Part shown: positions 7,057 to 15,772 of the stretch, in pieces
Layout: each line of letters opens with the position of its first letter
How positions within the stretch are numbered: position 1 is the stretch's first letter
DNA from: Tsukamurella sp. 1534
GTDB taxonomy: Bacteria; Actinomycetota; Actinomycetes; Mycobacteriales; Mycobacteriaceae
Length of the DNA: 64,000 nt
Assembly (NCBI RefSeq): GCF_000312385.1
Contig: NZ_HE997627.1
Coordinates: forward strand, 808,066-872,065
Direction of reading: 5' to 3'
The notes under the pieces: model-generated
Told to the model about the DNA's origin: nothing
Database searches by the model: none
Seen by the model: only the letters and a program-made list of their open reading frames with translations
Translations under genes and position numbers: made by a program

Positions 7057-9480
7057 CTACTTCCCGAAACCGGCCTTGCGGAGCGCGTCGGCCATCGAGC
7101 CCGACGGTGCCGCCTGCTCGCGTCCGCGCCCACCGCCGCGGTTCTGGCCACCGCCGCGGTTCTGGCCACCGCCGCGACGCCCGCGGTCCTGGCCGCCCCG
7201 GTCCTGGCCGCCCCTGCGGCCGTCGCCGCCCTGGCCCCGGTTCTGGCCACCGCCCTGAGTTCGCTGCTGCCCGCCGCTGCGCTGCTTGGCCGCGTCGTCG
7301 TTGAGCCGCAACGAGAGCCCGATGCGCTGCCGGTCGACGTCCACGTCGACCACCTTGACCTTGACCACCTGCCCGGACTTGACCACCTCGTGCGGGTCGG
7401 AGACGAACCGGTCGGACATGGCCGAGACGTGCACGAGCCCGTCCTGGTGCACGCCCACGTCGACGAACGCGCCGAACGCGGCGACGTTGGTCACGACGCC
7501 CTCGAGCACCATGCCGGGCGTGAGGTCGGAGACCTTCTCGACGCCCTCGGCGAAGGTGGCGGTGGCGAACGCGGGGCGCGGATCGCGGCCGGGCTTCTCC
7601 AGTTCGGCGAGGATGTCGGTCACCGTCGGGACGCCGAAACGCTCGTCGGCGAGCTCCGCGGCGATGTCCGTGGGACGCAGCTTCGCGAGCGCGGGACCGT
7701 TGCCGATGAGTTCGGCGAGCGCCAGGCCGGAGCGGTCGAGGATCGTCCGCACCACGGGGTACGCCTCGGGGTGCACCCCGGACGCGTCCAGCGGATCGTC
7801 GCCGCCGCGGATGCGGAGGAAGCCCGCGCACTGCTCGAAGGCCTTGGGGCCGAGGCGCGGAACGTCGAGGAGGGCCTTGCGGCTGCGGAACGCGCCGGTC
7901 GCGTCGCGGTGCGCCACGATCGACGTGGCGAGGGTCTCGGTGACACCCGACACCCGCGCGAGCAGCGGCGCCGAGGCGGTGTTGAGGTCGACGCCCACCG
8001 CGTTCACCGCGTCCTCGACGACGGCGTCCAGGCTCTTGGCGAGACTGCCCTGCGCCACGTCGTGCTGGTACTGGCCCACCCCGATCGACTTGGGATCGAT
8101 CTTCACGAGCTCGGCGAGCGGATCCTGCAGGCGCCGGGCGATCGACACCGCGCCGCGCAGCGAGACGTCCATATCGGGCAGTTCCTGCGATGCGTACTCG
8201 GACGCGGAGTAGATCGACGCGCCGGCTTCGCTGACCACGGCCTTCGCCGGGACCTTGGCGCCGGCCTTCTTGATCTCCGCCAGGAGCTCCGCGGTCAGCG
8301 CGTCGGTCTCGCGCGAGGCGGTGCCGTTGCCGATGGCCACGAGCTCCACGTCGTGCCGGGCGATGAGCGCGGCCAGCAGCGCCTTGGACTTGTCCCACTG
8401 GTTCTGCGGCTGGTGCGGGTAGATGATCAGGGTGTCGAGCACCTTGCCGGTGCCGTCCACCACGGCCGTCTTCACGCCGTTGCGGAAGCCCGGGTCCAGG
8501 CCGAGGGTGGGCCGGGTGCCGGCGGGTGCGGCGAGCAGCAGGTCCTTGAGGTTGGTCGCGAACACTCCCACGGCGTCGTCCTCGGCGCGCTGCCGCAGCC
8601 GGGTGCGGGCGTCGACGGTGGCCGACACCATCAGCTTGGTCCGCCACGCCCAGCGCACCACCGTGCCGAGCCACTTGTCGGCTGCGCGGCCCTCGTTGCG
8701 CACACCCAGGGTGCGGGCGACCATCGCCTCGTACTCGGCGTCCTCGCCGCCGTCGAACGCGAGCGAGAGCACCTCCTCCTTCTCCCCGCGGAGCACGGCC
8801 AGCACGCGGTGGCTGGGCATCTGCTCCAGCGGCTCGGAGAACTCGAAGTAGTCGCGGAACTTCTGTGACTTCTGCGGGTCCGCGCCCTCGCGGACGGCGG
8901 TGCGCAGCGTGGAGTCGGTCCAGAACTTCTCGCGGACGGAACCCACCAGCTCGGCGTCCTCGGAGGCGCGCTCGACGAGGATGTGCCGCGCACCCTCGAG
9001 CGCGGCCGCGGCATCGGCGACGTTCTCGCCGAGGAACTCGGCGGCCAGTTCCTCCGGAACCAGGGACGGGTCCTCGAGGAGGCGCTCGGCGAGCGGCTGG
9101 AGCCCGTTCTCGCGGGCGATCTGCGCCTTGGTGCGCCGCTTCGGCTTGTACGGCAGGTAGATGTCCTCGACCCTGGCCTTGGTCTCGGCGGCGAGGAGGG
9201 CGGCGCGCAGCTCGTCGGTGAGCTTGCCCTGCTCCTCGATCGAGGCGATCACCGCGTCGCGGCGCTCATCGAGTTCGCGCAGGTATCCGAGCCGCTCCTC
9301 GAGGGTGCGCAGCTGGGCGTCGTCGAGGCTGCCGGTGACCTCCTTGCGGTACCGGGCGATGAACGGCACCGTCGAGCCCTCGTCGAGGAGTTTGACGGCC
9401 GCGGCCACCTGGTTCTCCCCCACCGACAACTCGTCGGCGATGCGGGCGGATACGGACTTCACGGGCGCGCTCGAATTCAC
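7057..9480 (-). CDS. tex: Tex-family S1 RNA-binding protein
   Basis: An 807-residue Tex/YhgF homologue: N-terminal helical region with the motif VPFIARYRKEVTG, a YqgF/RNase H-like domain (about 320-450; TLGLDPGFRNGVKTAVVD), helix-hairpin-helix repeats (about 480-570) and an S1 domain (about 640-710; GMVLEGVVTNVAAFGAFVDVGVHQDGLVHVS). After S1 comes a Gly/Arg/Gln-rich RGG-like tail of about 70 residues before a final MADALRKAGFGK; the tail looks like an expanded RNA-binding extension. Translation begins at GTG 9480 (NSSAPVKSVSARIADEL). Tex binds nucleic acid and contributes to transcription fidelity and RNA turnover in other bacteria. Confidence 0.95.
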   Translation of the reverse strand: MNSSAPVKSVSARIADELSVGENQVAAAVKLLDEGSTVPFIARYRKEVTGSLDDAQLRTLEERLGYLRELDERRDAVIASIEEQGKLTDELRAALLAAETKARVEDIYLPYKPKRRTKAQIARENGLQPLAERLLEDPSLVPEELAAEFLGENVADAAAALEGARHILVERASEDAELVGSVREKFWTDSTLRTAVREGADPQKSQKFRDYFEFSEPLEQMPSHRVLAVLRGEKEEVLSLAFDGGEDAEYEAMVARTLGVRNEGRAADKWLGTVVRWAWRTKLMVSATVDARTRLRQRAEDDAVGVFATNLKDLLLAAPAGTRPTLGLDPGFRNGVKTAVVDGTGKVLDTLIIYPHQPQNQWDKSKALLAALIARHDVELVAIGNGTASRETDALTAELLAEIKKAGAKVPAKAVVSEAGASIYSASEYASQELPDMDVSLRGAVSIARRLQDPLAELVKIDPKSIGVGQYQHDVAQGSLAKSLDAVVEDAVNAVGVDLNTASAPLLARVSGVTETLATSIVAHRDATGAFRSRKALLDVPRLGPKAFEQCAGFLRIRGGDDPLDASGVHPEAYPVVRTILDRSGLALAELIGNGPALAKLRPTDIAAELADERFGVPTVTDILAELEKPGRDPRPAFATATFAEGVEKVSDLTPGMVLEGVVTNVAAFGAFVDVGVHQDGLVHVSAMSDRFVSDPHEVVKSGQVVKVKVVDVDVDRQRIGLSLRLNDDAAKQRSGGQQRTQGGGQNRGQGGDGRRGGQDRGGQDRGRRGGGQNRGGGQNRGGGRGREQAAPSGSMADALRKAGFGK

Positions 9481-9489
9481 GCGGCCACC

Positions 9490-9909
9490 CTACCGACGGT
9501 CCCCGACGAGTTCCGCGAGCACCGGCTCCGTGGCGCCGCACACCATCACCGCCTCGTAGGCCACATCGGGCAGCCCGTCGCCGCCGTCACGGACGAGGAA
9601 GTACAGCGCCGACATCGCCCGCGCGGACTGGAAGCCCAGGATGTAGCCGGTGTGATCGCCGTCGGCCCGGCACGCCTGGGCGGCCCGGTCGAGACTCTCG
9701 ACCGCCGCGGCGAGGCGCTCCGCCTCGCCCCTCCGGGAGCCCGGCGCGCGGCGTTCGTCGAGCAGGACCTCTCCCGCGGCGTCGAGCCGCGGATCCGCTG
9801 CGCGGTCCAGGGAGTCGGCGACGAGCGAGACCCCCGCCGCGTGCCGCCGCGCGGGAGGCACGGCGGCGACGGTCTCGGCCAGGTCCGGCAGGCTAGTACT
9901 GCGGTGCAT
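9490..9909 (-). CDS. Hypothetical protein, last gene of the ESX-like cluster
   Basis: A 139-residue, mostly helical protein starting MHRSTSLPDLAETVAAVPPARRH. It has no signal peptide or TM segment; the C-terminal half contains YILGFQSARAMSALYFLVRDGG. The ATG at 9909 overlaps the end of the preceding gene by 17 bp; a longer start at 9939 would overlap by 47 bp and is less likely. I do not recognise the family. Tight overlap with the three genes upstream says it belongs to the same transcription unit and probably the same process. Confidence 0.6.
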   Translation of the reverse strand: MHRSTSLPDLAETVAAVPPARRHAAGVSLVADSLDRAADPRLDAAGEVLLDERRAPGSRRGEAERLAAAVESLDRAAQACRADGDHTGYILGFQSARAMSALYFLVRDGGDGLPDVAYEAVMVCGATEPVLAELVGDRR

Positions 9910-10777
9910 CGGCGTCCTCCCAGCCCGCGGCCCACGCATCCGGTGACCACGTGGGGTGGAAGCCCAGAGCGCGTAGGTGTTCGCTCACGTCGCCGGGCGG
10001 TTCGACGGTGCCGACCACGGGGCCCGGCGCGAATCCGTGTGCGGCGCAGAACGTCGCGACGGAGAGCTCCGGCCACGCCTCGTTGCCGGCGGCGAGCTCG
10101 CCCTCGCGCAGTTCCACGCCGGGCCGGAGGTAACCGTCGAGCTCGGTGGTGCCGATGAGGCGCCACGGGCGTCCGTCCTCATCGGTGACGGCGGCGACGG
10201 CCATACGCACCCAGGACCGCGCGGGACCGCCTACCGCGGCGCACAATTCGCGTAGCCGGAGGTTGAGGTCCTGGGGCGCGGCGCCCGGGACGTCGTAATG
10301 CGCGGCCCGGTGCTGCCCGTCCCCGCCCATCGCGCGGCCCATCATCCCCATCGCCGCCATCGGCGCGAATCCGGACAGCGCGGCGCCGTGGCCGGCGGCG
10401 AGTTCGGCGGACCGTCGTTGCGCCTCCTGCGCGGCGTCCTCGGCCTCCGCGCGGCCGCGCTGGTCCGCGAGGTCTGCGGCCTGCTCGGCCCCGGGATCGT
10501 CGGGCGGCGCCTGCCCGCGGGCCTGCAGCCGGGCGAGCCCGGTGCGCGCCGCCACGTCGGTGAGGCGTTCGCGGGTCGCGTCGACGAGATGCGCGTAGTC
10601 GTCCACGAATCGGGCACGGGCCGAGTCGAGTTCGGCCGCACGAGTCAGCACGCCCGACGGTGCGGCCACCGCCAGATCGGCGGCGATCCGCCGGGCCTCG
10701 GCCTCGGCCGCGAGGTAGGCGCCGGACCGTCCCTCATAGGGGGCGGGGGCGACGGGCCAGAGGTCGTCCGCGGTCAT
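9893..10777 (-). CDS. Hypothetical ESX-associated-like protein
   Basis: A 294-residue protein. Residues 1-150 are predicted almost all helical and Ala/Arg-rich (AYLAAEAEARRIAADLA, RARFVDDYAHLVDATRERL). A Gly/Met hinge (GFAPMAAMGMMGRAMGG) near 160 resembles the linker in ESX substrates, and a compact C-terminal domain of about 110 residues follows (SWVRMAVAAVTDEDGRPWRLIG). The start overlaps the previous gene by 4 bp (ATGA). The small YbaB-like and EspC-like genes before it support a link to type VII secretion, but the assignment rests on layout and composition rather than a recognised domain. Confidence 0.55.
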   Translation of the reverse strand: MTADDLWPVAPAPYEGRSGAYLAAEAEARRIAADLAVAAPSGVLTRAAELDSARARFVDDYAHLVDATRERLTDVAARTGLARLQARGQAPPDDPGAEQAADLADQRGRAEAEDAAQEAQRRSAELAAGHGAALSGFAPMAAMGMMGRAMGGDGQHRAAHYDVPGAAPQDLNLRLRELCAAVGGPARSWVRMAVAAVTDEDGRPWRLIGTTELDGYLRPGVELREGELAAGNEAWPELSVATFCAAHGFAPGPVVGTVEPPGDVSEHLRALGFHPTWSPDAWAAGWEDADAPQY

Positions 10778-11046
10778 CGCACCGCCTCGATGGCGCGGGC
10801 TCCGGCCTCGTCCGCATCGACGGCCGCCCGGGCGTGCCGGCGGATCCGGGTGGCCAGTGCGCGCAGGTCGGCGACCGCGGCGGCGTGGAGGTCGCGCGCC
10901 GCGGCGTCCGACGCGGCGGGGACGCCCCCGAGCGCCCGGCCGTAGCGGTCCGCGGGCAGGTCCAGCCGAGGCGGGTCGCCCAGGCCGTCCGCGAGCGCGT
11001 CGACGGTGCGCGCGGCCCGCTCCCACGCCGCGCGTTCCATCTCCAT
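10774..11046 (-). CDS. Small helical protein, EspC/WXG100-like
   Basis: A 90-residue, wholly helical protein (MEMERAAWERAARTVDALADGLG). Size, high Ala content and two predicted long helices separated by a Pro/Gly-containing turn fit ESX-secreted or EspC-like small proteins of Mycobacteriales, although no clear WXG is present. Its ATG overlaps the stop of the YbaB-like gene (TGATG) and its stop overlaps the next start (ATGA), a strictly coupled arrangement. Start could instead be the second Met, two codons on. Function is inferred from context only. Confidence 0.55.
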   Translation of the reverse strand: MEMERAAWERAARTVDALADGLGDPPRLDLPADRYGRALGGVPAASDAAARDLHAAAVADLRALATRIRRHARAAVDADEAGARAIEAVR

Positions 11047-11345
11047 CACGACGGGCCCCTTGTCAGCTCGGCCCGGGCGCGGTAGTGGTCCTGCAACGAA
11101 TCCACCGCCCGCCCGGCCAGTTCCGCGATCAGCGGCCCGAGACGCTCGGGTGGATGGGCGCGCGGCGCGCCGGGCGCGAGTTCCACGCCGACCACGTGCC
11201 CGCGCACGTCGACGGTGACCGCGACCAGCCTGTCCTGCGAGCGGGCCGTGACGCGCGCGCACCGGAACTCCTCGTCCAGTCGCGCGAGTTCGGCCTCGCG
11301 CCGTTCGACCTCCGCCAGCAGCGCGGCGGCGCCCGTGTGTTCCAT
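11046..11345 (-). CDS. YbaB/EbfC-family (EspL-like) protein
   Basis: A 99-residue protein with the YbaB/EbfC plan: an N-terminal helix (LLAEVERREAELARLDEEF), then beta strands carrying TARSQDRLVAVTVDVRGHVVGVEL, then a C-terminal helix. In mycobacteria, YbaB-like EspL is a chaperone-like partner in ESX-1 loci, and such small genes commonly head ESX-associated clusters. First gene of the four-gene coupled set ending at 9490. DNA binding, as for classical EbfC, is the alternative role. Confidence 0.7.
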   Translation of the reverse strand: MEHTGAAALLAEVERREAELARLDEEFRCARVTARSQDRLVAVTVDVRGHVVGVELAPGAPRAHPPERLGPLIAELAGRAVDSLQDHYRARAELTRGPS

Positions 11346-11387
11346 GAATCCCCCAGGTCCGCGGGCGCCCCACGCCCACTGCGATCA

Positions 11388-12575
11388 TCATGCCCCGGAC
11401 GTCCCGCCCGTGCCCGGGGATCCTCCGATCCCGTCCGCGGCCGGTAGCGTCACCAGGATCCGGGCTCCGCCGAGTGGCGAGTCCACGGCTCGCGCGGAAC
11501 CGCCGTGTGCCCGCGCGGTCTCGGCGACGATCGCGAGGCCCAGCCCGGTGCCTCCGGCATCGCGCGAGCGGGCGTCGTCCAGGCGATGGAACCGGCCGAA
11601 GACGCGCTCGCGCTGATCAGTGGGGATCCCCGGGCCGTCGTCGTCCACGGCGATCGTCACCTCGTCGCCGGCCGCGCCGATCGTCAGCTCGACGGCGGAC
11701 GCCGCGTGCCGGCCGGCGTTGTCCACCAGGTTCTGTACCAGTCGCGCCAGCTGCGCCCGCGAGCCCCGGACCCGGGCGCCGCCGCTCTCGCGCACCGCGA
11801 ATCCCACGCCGCCCGGCGCGTCGAGGTCCCCGATCACCGCGGCGAGCGGGACTTCCACTGCGAGCGCCTGCTCCCCCGCCTCCAGCCGGGCGAGCGTGAG
11901 CAGGTCGGTGGCCACGCTCTGCAGGCGGTCCACGTCGAGCAGCGCCTCGCGGACCGCCTCCGCCTGGTCGACGCGGTCGGGGTACGCGGCCGCCACCTCC
12001 AGATCCGCGCGGACCACGCCGATCGGTCCGCGCAGCTCGTGCGCGGCGTCGGCGACGAACCGGCGCTGACGGTCCGCGGACTCCTCCAGCCGCCCGAGGG
12101 TGACGTTCATGGTGCGGGCGAGGCGCGCGACCTCGTCCCGGCCGCCGACCTCGGGCACACGCAGGCTCAGGTCACCGGACGACAACTCGCGGAAGCGTCG
12201 TTCGATGTCCCCGACGGGGCGCAGCGCGCGTCCCGCCACGAGCCAGGCGATCAGGCCGGTGATGAGCCCGGCGAGCGGCGCGGTCGCGATCACGCCGATC
12301 CGCCCCCATTCGGAGAGCACCTGCTCCACCCGCACCGCGACGGTCGCCTGACGCGGAACACCCTGCGCCGGGCCACCTTCCATTCTGTCGACGCCGGTCG
12401 GTCCCCACACAGCGTCCCCGCTCGCCGACGGCGCCTGCGCCGCGGGCCTCATGTCCGCGAGCACCACGTCGGTGAGGAGCCACACGAGCGCGAAGGCCAC
12501 CACCGCGTATCCGACGAACACGACCGCGCCGGTGAGTACGGCGAGCCGCGTTCGGACCGTACCGGGCCACCTCAC
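11388..12575 (-). CDS. Sensor histidine kinase, HAMP/HisKA type
   Basis: A 395-residue kinase: TM1 near residues 10-32, an extracytoplasmic loop of about 65 residues, TM2, a HAMP linker, then HisKA with FVADAAHELRGPI (His near 179). The usual Thr after HELR is Gly here. The HATPase_c boxes are all present: QNLVDNAGRH, DDDGPGI, VFGRFHR and GGTGLGLAIV. The start is GTG 12575, overlapping the regulator stop (GTGA); upstream in-frame sequence lies inside the regulator gene. Works with the OmpR-type regulator upstream; the signal is unknown but the small sensor loop fits envelope stress or a small ligand. Confidence 0.9.
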   Translation of the reverse strand: MRWPGTVRTRLAVLTGAVVFVGYAVVAFALVWLLTDVVLADMRPAAQAPSASGDAVWGPTGVDRMEGGPAQGVPRQATVAVRVEQVLSEWGRIGVIATAPLAGLITGLIAWLVAGRALRPVGDIERRFRELSSGDLSLRVPEVGGRDEVARLARTMNVTLGRLEESADRQRRFVADAAHELRGPIGVVRADLEVAAAYPDRVDQAEAVREALLDVDRLQSVATDLLTLARLEAGEQALAVEVPLAAVIGDLDAPGGVGFAVRESGGARVRGSRAQLARLVQNLVDNAGRHAASAVELTIGAAGDEVTIAVDDDGPGIPTDQRERVFGRFHRLDDARSRDAGGTGLGLAIVAETARAHGGSARAVDSPLGGARILVTLPAADGIGGSPGTGGTSGA

Positions 12576-13243
12576 GCGCGTACCCGGTAGCCGTACCCGC
12601 GGAGCGTCTCGATGGTGTCGGTGCCGAACGGCGCGTCCACCTTCCGGCGCAGCGCGCTGATGTACACCTCGATGCGGTTGCCCGCCACATCGGCGGCCTC
12701 GTCCCACACGGCGGCCGCGAGATCGGTCTTCGAGACGGGCCGGCCGGCGTCCCGGGCGAGGGTCGCGAGCACGTCGAACTCCTTCGCCGTCAGGGGGATC
12801 GCCGCGGCGCCACGCACCACGGTCCGGCGCGCCACGTCGATCGCGAGCCCGCCGGCACCGAGCACGACGGGCCGCCGGTCGCGCCCCCTGCGGATCAGCG
12901 TCCGCAGGCGGGCGAGCAACACCACGTAGGAGAACGGCTTGGTGAGGTAGTCGTCGGCTCCCGCGTCGAGGCCCTCGGCCTCGTCGTACTCGCCGTCCTT
13001 CGCGGTGAGCATGAGCACCGGGGACCAGTCCTCGCGGGCCCGCAGCGCCCGCAGCACCTGATACCCGTTGCGCCCCGGCATCTGGATGTCGAGGACGATC
13101 ACGTCGAACGTCCCGGCCTCGGCGGCGACCAGCGCGGCCTCGCCGTCCGGAGCGGTCTCGACGACGTATCCCTCATAGCGCAGGCCCTCGGCGAGGCCGC
13201 GGACCAGGCGGTGGTCGTCGTCGGCGATCAGGATTCGGGGCAC
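12572..13243 (-). CDS. Response regulator, OmpR/PhoB family
   Basis: A 223-residue regulator. Receiver with DDD at 8-10, phosphoacceptor Asp52 (VIVLDIQMPG), Thr in MLTAKD and Lys in YLTKPF; winged helix from about 128 (IPLTAKEFDVLATLARDAG ... EVYISALRRKVD). Starts at GTG 13243. Followed with a 4-bp overlap by its kinase. The gene for a small secreted protein lies immediately upstream in the same direction and is preceded by PhoB-like direct repeats (13764-13791), making it a likely target and making autoregulation plausible. Confidence 0.93.
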   Translation of the reverse strand: MPRILIADDDHRLVRGLAEGLRYEGYVVETAPDGEAALVAAEAGTFDVIVLDIQMPGRNGYQVLRALRAREDWSPVLMLTAKDGEYDEAEGLDAGADDYLTKPFSYVVLLARLRTLIRRGRDRRPVVLGAGGLAIDVARRTVVRGAAAIPLTAKEFDVLATLARDAGRPVSKTDLAAAVWDEAADVAGNRIEVYISALRRKVDAPFGTDTIETLRGYGYRVRA

Positions 13244-13283
13244 GGCTCACTCCTCGGGCTCACGGCGGCACGCGAGCCGGCCG

Positions 13284-13309
13284 GGCTGCCGACGGTACCG
13301 CCGGCAGCC
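13284..13309. other. Hairpin between secreted-protein gene and response-regulator gene
   Basis: GGCTGCCG (13284-13291) pairs with CGGCAGCC (13302-13309), with the palindromic CGGTACCG inside the loop. It lies in the 79-bp gap between the two genes. No T-run follows on either strand, so it could be a weak attenuator, an RNA-stability element or an operator. Confidence 0.35.
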
Positions 13310-13322
13310 TGGCGGGACACTG

Positions 13323-13679
13323 TCAGCGGCCTACCGGTTCGCTGTGCGGCGCCCGCACTTCCACGACCTTCACGGCGCCGGGGGCACCTGCGGGCACGGC
13401 CGCCCTCCCCACGACCTTCCCGGCGGCGTCGCGAATCGTGCCGTCCGCGTCGAGGGTGAACCGCGCACCGTCGGACGTCGCCGCCGCGGGGATCTCGCTG
13501 CACGGGACGGTGCGGGAGGGCGATCCGTCGAGACCGGTGGTGCCGCACACGGCGGTGGGCTGCGCGGGGCCGGGCGCCGGCGCGGCGGCGGCGCTCCCGG
13601 CTCCGAGGACGACGCCGCCCAGGACGGCGAGGCCGCCGGCGGCGGCGAGGACGGTACGGGGAATGCGGTGGGTGGACAT
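13323..13679 (-). CDS. Small secreted protein of unknown function
   Basis: A 118-residue protein with a clear Sec signal peptide (hydrophobic core VLAAAGGLAVLGGVVLGAG, cleavage after AAAA near residue 33). The mature part of about 85 residues has two Cys (AVCGTTG and VPCSE) that could form one disulfide, then a beta-rich stretch (ARFTLDADGTIRDAAGKVVG). I do not recognise the family. It is encoded directly upstream of an OmpR-type two-component system and is preceded by direct repeats, so it may be a regulated envelope protein or a modulator of the kinase. Confidence 0.75.
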   Translation of the reverse strand: MSTHRIPRTVLAAAGGLAVLGGVVLGAGSAAAAPAPGPAQPTAVCGTTGLDGSPSRTVPCSEIPAAATSDGARFTLDADGTIRDAAGKVVGRAAVPAGAPGAVKVVEVRAPHSEPVGR

Positions 13680-13763
13680 GAGTCTCTCCTTCGGGTCACC
13701 GGCCGGGGCCGGTCGAAGCGCTCGCTTCGATGCCACGACGTTGCCCGGAAGGTGCTGTGGCGT

Positions 13764-13791
13764 ACCTGAAGCCACCTGAAGACGCCTTCAG
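13764..13791 (-). promoter_or_regulatory. Direct repeats, candidate OmpR-family binding site
   Basis: ACCTGAAG occurs at 13764-13771 and again at 13774-13781, exactly 10 bp apart, followed by the inverted CCTTCAG (13785-13791). Tandem half-sites with a 10-11 bp period are what OmpR/PhoB-type winged helices bind. The site is 85-112 bp upstream of the secreted-protein start. Binding is inferred. Confidence 0.45.
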
Positions 13792-13823
13792 CGAGTACGA
13801 ATAGCTTTGAGCAGGAGAGAGTT

Positions 13824-14519
13824 TCAGTCGTCGTCCGGAAGCAGGTCGGGTCGCCGTTCCCTGGTCCGCTCGACGGACTGCTCACGGCGCCACCTGGCCA
13901 CCTTGGCGTGGTCGCCGGACAGCAGGACGGGCGGCACCCCGAGCTCCCGCCACGTCTCGGGCCGGGTGTAGGACGGCCCCTCCAGGAGCCCTTCGGCACC
14001 CTCGGAGAACGAATCGTCCTGGTGGCTCATGCGATTCCCCAGGACGCCGGGGATCAGGCGGGCGAAGGCCTCGACCATGACCAGCACGGCGACCTCGCCG
14101 CCGATGAGCACGTAGTCGCCGATCGACACCTCGACCACGCGCACGCGGCGGGCGGCGTCGTCGAAGACGCGCTGGTCGATGCCCTCGTAGCGCCCGCAGG
14201 CGAACACGATGTGCTCCTCGGACGCCCAGTCGTGAGCCATGGCCTGGGTGAACGGGACGCCGGCCGGCGTGGGTACCACGAGCAGGGCGTCGTCGGGGCA
14301 CACGTCGTCGAGTGCGGGCCCCCAGACCGTCGGCTTCATGACCATGCCTGGCCCGCCGCCGTAGGGGGAATCGTCGACGGCCTTGTGCACGTCGTGGGTC
14401 CAGTCCCGCAGATCGTGCACACCGATCTTGAGCAGCCCCTTGTCGACGGCCTTCCCCAGCAGCGCTTGCCGGAGCGGCGCGAGGTACTCGGGGAAGATCG
14501 TCACCACGTCGATCCGCAT
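13824..14519 (-). CDS. trmD: tRNA (guanine-N1)-methyltransferase
   Basis: A 231-residue TrmD that methylates G37 of tRNAs with SAM, preventing frameshifting. The start [13 protein letters not shown], the segment [33 protein letters not shown], the trefoil-knot SAM site ([34 protein letters not shown]) and the C-terminal [10 protein letters not shown] are all present. It follows rimM by 11 bp and ends the rpsP-KH-rimM-trmD operon. The usual downstream neighbour rplS is displaced. Confidence 0.97.
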   Translation of the reverse strand: MRIDVVTIFPEYLAPLRQALLGKAVDKGLLKIGVHDLRDWTHDVHKAVDDSPYGGGPGMVMKPTVWGPALDDVCPDDALLVVPTPAGVPFTQAMAHDWASEEHIVFACGRYEGIDQRVFDDAARRVRVVEVSIGDYVLIGGEVAVLVMVEAFARLIPGVLGNRMSHQDDSFSEGAEGLLEGPSYTRPETWRELGVPPVLLSGDHAKVARWRREQSVERTRERRPDLLPDDD

Positions 14520-14530
14520 GCGCGTCCCCG

Positions 14531-15052
14531 CTACTCCGGATCCAGCAGGCCGTCGGGCGGGTCCACCTCGATGTACCCGCCGGGCACGTCCACCACGGGG
14601 ACGATCGCCTTGACGAACGGGATCAGGATCTCGCGCCCCTCGGGCGTCTTCACCGACAACAGCTCGCCGCCCGGCGGATGCAGGACCTCGGCGACGACGC
14701 CGATCTCGGCACCGTCGGACATGCGGACGGCCAGCCCCTCGAGTTCGTGGTCGTAGAACTCGTCGGGGTCGTCGCTGGGTTCGACGTCCGCGGAGTCGAT
14801 GACGAAGAGGACGCCGCGCAGCTCGTCGGCGGCGGTCCGGTCCGCGACGCCCTGCAGACGCACCAGCAGCCTCCCGGAATGATTCCGGGAGGCTGCCACG
14901 GTGTACGTGCTGGTGCTCTTCTCGCGGGGGCGCCGGCCGGTGAGGACGGCGCCGTCCGCGAAGCGGAGCTCGGGCGAATCGGTGCGCACGTCCACGACGA
15001 TCTCGCCGCGGATGCCGTGCGACTTGGCGACCCGCCCGATCACGAGCTCCAT
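14531..15052 (-). CDS. rimM: Ribosome maturation factor RimM
   Basis: A 173-residue RimM with the N-terminal domain ([21 protein letters not shown]) and the C-terminal PRC-barrel ([14 protein letters not shown] ... [16 protein letters not shown]). It assists 30S head assembly and 16S processing, working with S19. The gene lies 4 bp after the KH-protein gene and 11 bp before trmD, the standard operon order. Confidence 0.96.
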   Translation of the reverse strand: MELVIGRVAKSHGIRGEIVVDVRTDSPELRFADGAVLTGRRPREKSTSTYTVAASRNHSGRLLVRLQGVADRTAADELRGVLFVIDSADVEPSDDPDEFYDHELEGLAVRMSDGAEIGVVAEVLHPPGGELLSVKTPEGREILIPFVKAIVPVVDVPGGYIEVDPPDGLLDPE

Positions 15053-15056
15053 ACGA

Positions 15057-15305
15057 TCAGCGGATGCGATCGGTGTCGACGACGTCGATCCGGATGCCCT
15101 TGCCTCCGATGCCGGTGACGAGGGTGCGCAGGGCGGTGGCGGTGCGGCCGCTGCGGCCGATCACCTTGCCCAGATCATCCGGGTTCACGTGCACCTCGAT
15201 CACGCGGCCGCGACGGCCGGTGATGAGGTCGACCCGCACATCGTCGGGGTTCGACACGATGCCGCGCACGAGGTGCTCGACGGCGTCGGCGACGACGGCA
15301 CTCAC
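15057..15305 (-). CDS. khpA: KH-domain RNA-binding protein (KhpA type)
   Basis: An 82-residue single KH domain with the GxxG-type loop IGRSGRTA inside VIEVHVNPDDLGKVIGRSGR. Proteins of this family bind RNA, pair with KhpB/Jag in Gram-positives and affect cell-size control. The start is GTG 15305, overlapping the rpsP stop by one base (TAGTG). It belongs to the rpsP-rimM-trmD operon; co-expression with ribosome-maturation genes is its normal setting. Confidence 0.92.
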   Translation of the reverse strand: MSAVVADAVEHLVRGIVSNPDDVRVDLITGRRGRVIEVHVNPDDLGKVIGRSGRTATALRTLVTGIGGKGIRIDVVDTDRIR

Positions 15306-15772
15306 TACTCGCCCTCGGCCTTGGCCTCGGCGGGAGCCTCGGCGGCGGCCTCAGCGGGAGCCTCGGCGGCGTCGTCGGCCTTCTTCTCGGCCTTCTTCTT
15401 CGGCGTGGTGGCCGAAGCGGCGGGCTCCTTGTCGGCCTCCGCGAGGGCGGCGTTGAACAGGTCCAGCTTGGACGGCTTCTCGGCCGGCTGCTTGAGGGTG
15501 CCCTCGGCGCCGGGGAGGCCCTTGAACTTCTGCCAGTCGCCGGTGATCTTCAGCAGGGCGAGCACGGGCTCGGTCGGCTGCGCGCCGACGCTCAGCCAGT
15601 GCTGGACGCGCTCGGAATCGATCTGGATGAGCGACGGCTCTTCCTTGGGGTGGTACTTGCCGATCGACTCGATCGCGCGGCCGTTGCGGCGGGTGCGCGA
15701 ATCGGCGATCACGACGCGGTACTGCGGGTTGCGGATCTTGCCGAGCCGCGTGAGCTTGATCTTGACAGCCAT
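15305..15772 (-). CDS. rpsP: 30S ribosomal protein S16
   Basis: A 155-residue bS16. The first 85 residues are the standard core ([38 protein letters not shown]), and the rest is an Ala/Glu/Lys-rich, low-complexity tail ([19 protein letters not shown]) typical of actinobacterial S16. The ATG at 15772 has GAGGAG about 10 nt upstream; the longer frame from GTG 15802 would include that ribosome-binding site and is rejected. First gene of the operon. Confidence 0.97.
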   Translation of the reverse strand: MAVKIKLTRLGKIRNPQYRVVIADSRTRRNGRAIESIGKYHPKEEPSLIQIDSERVQHWLSVGAQPTEPVLALLKITGDWQKFKGLPGAEGTLKQPAEKPSKLDLFNAALAEADKEPAASATTPKKKAEKKADDAAEAPAEAAAEAPAEAKAEGE

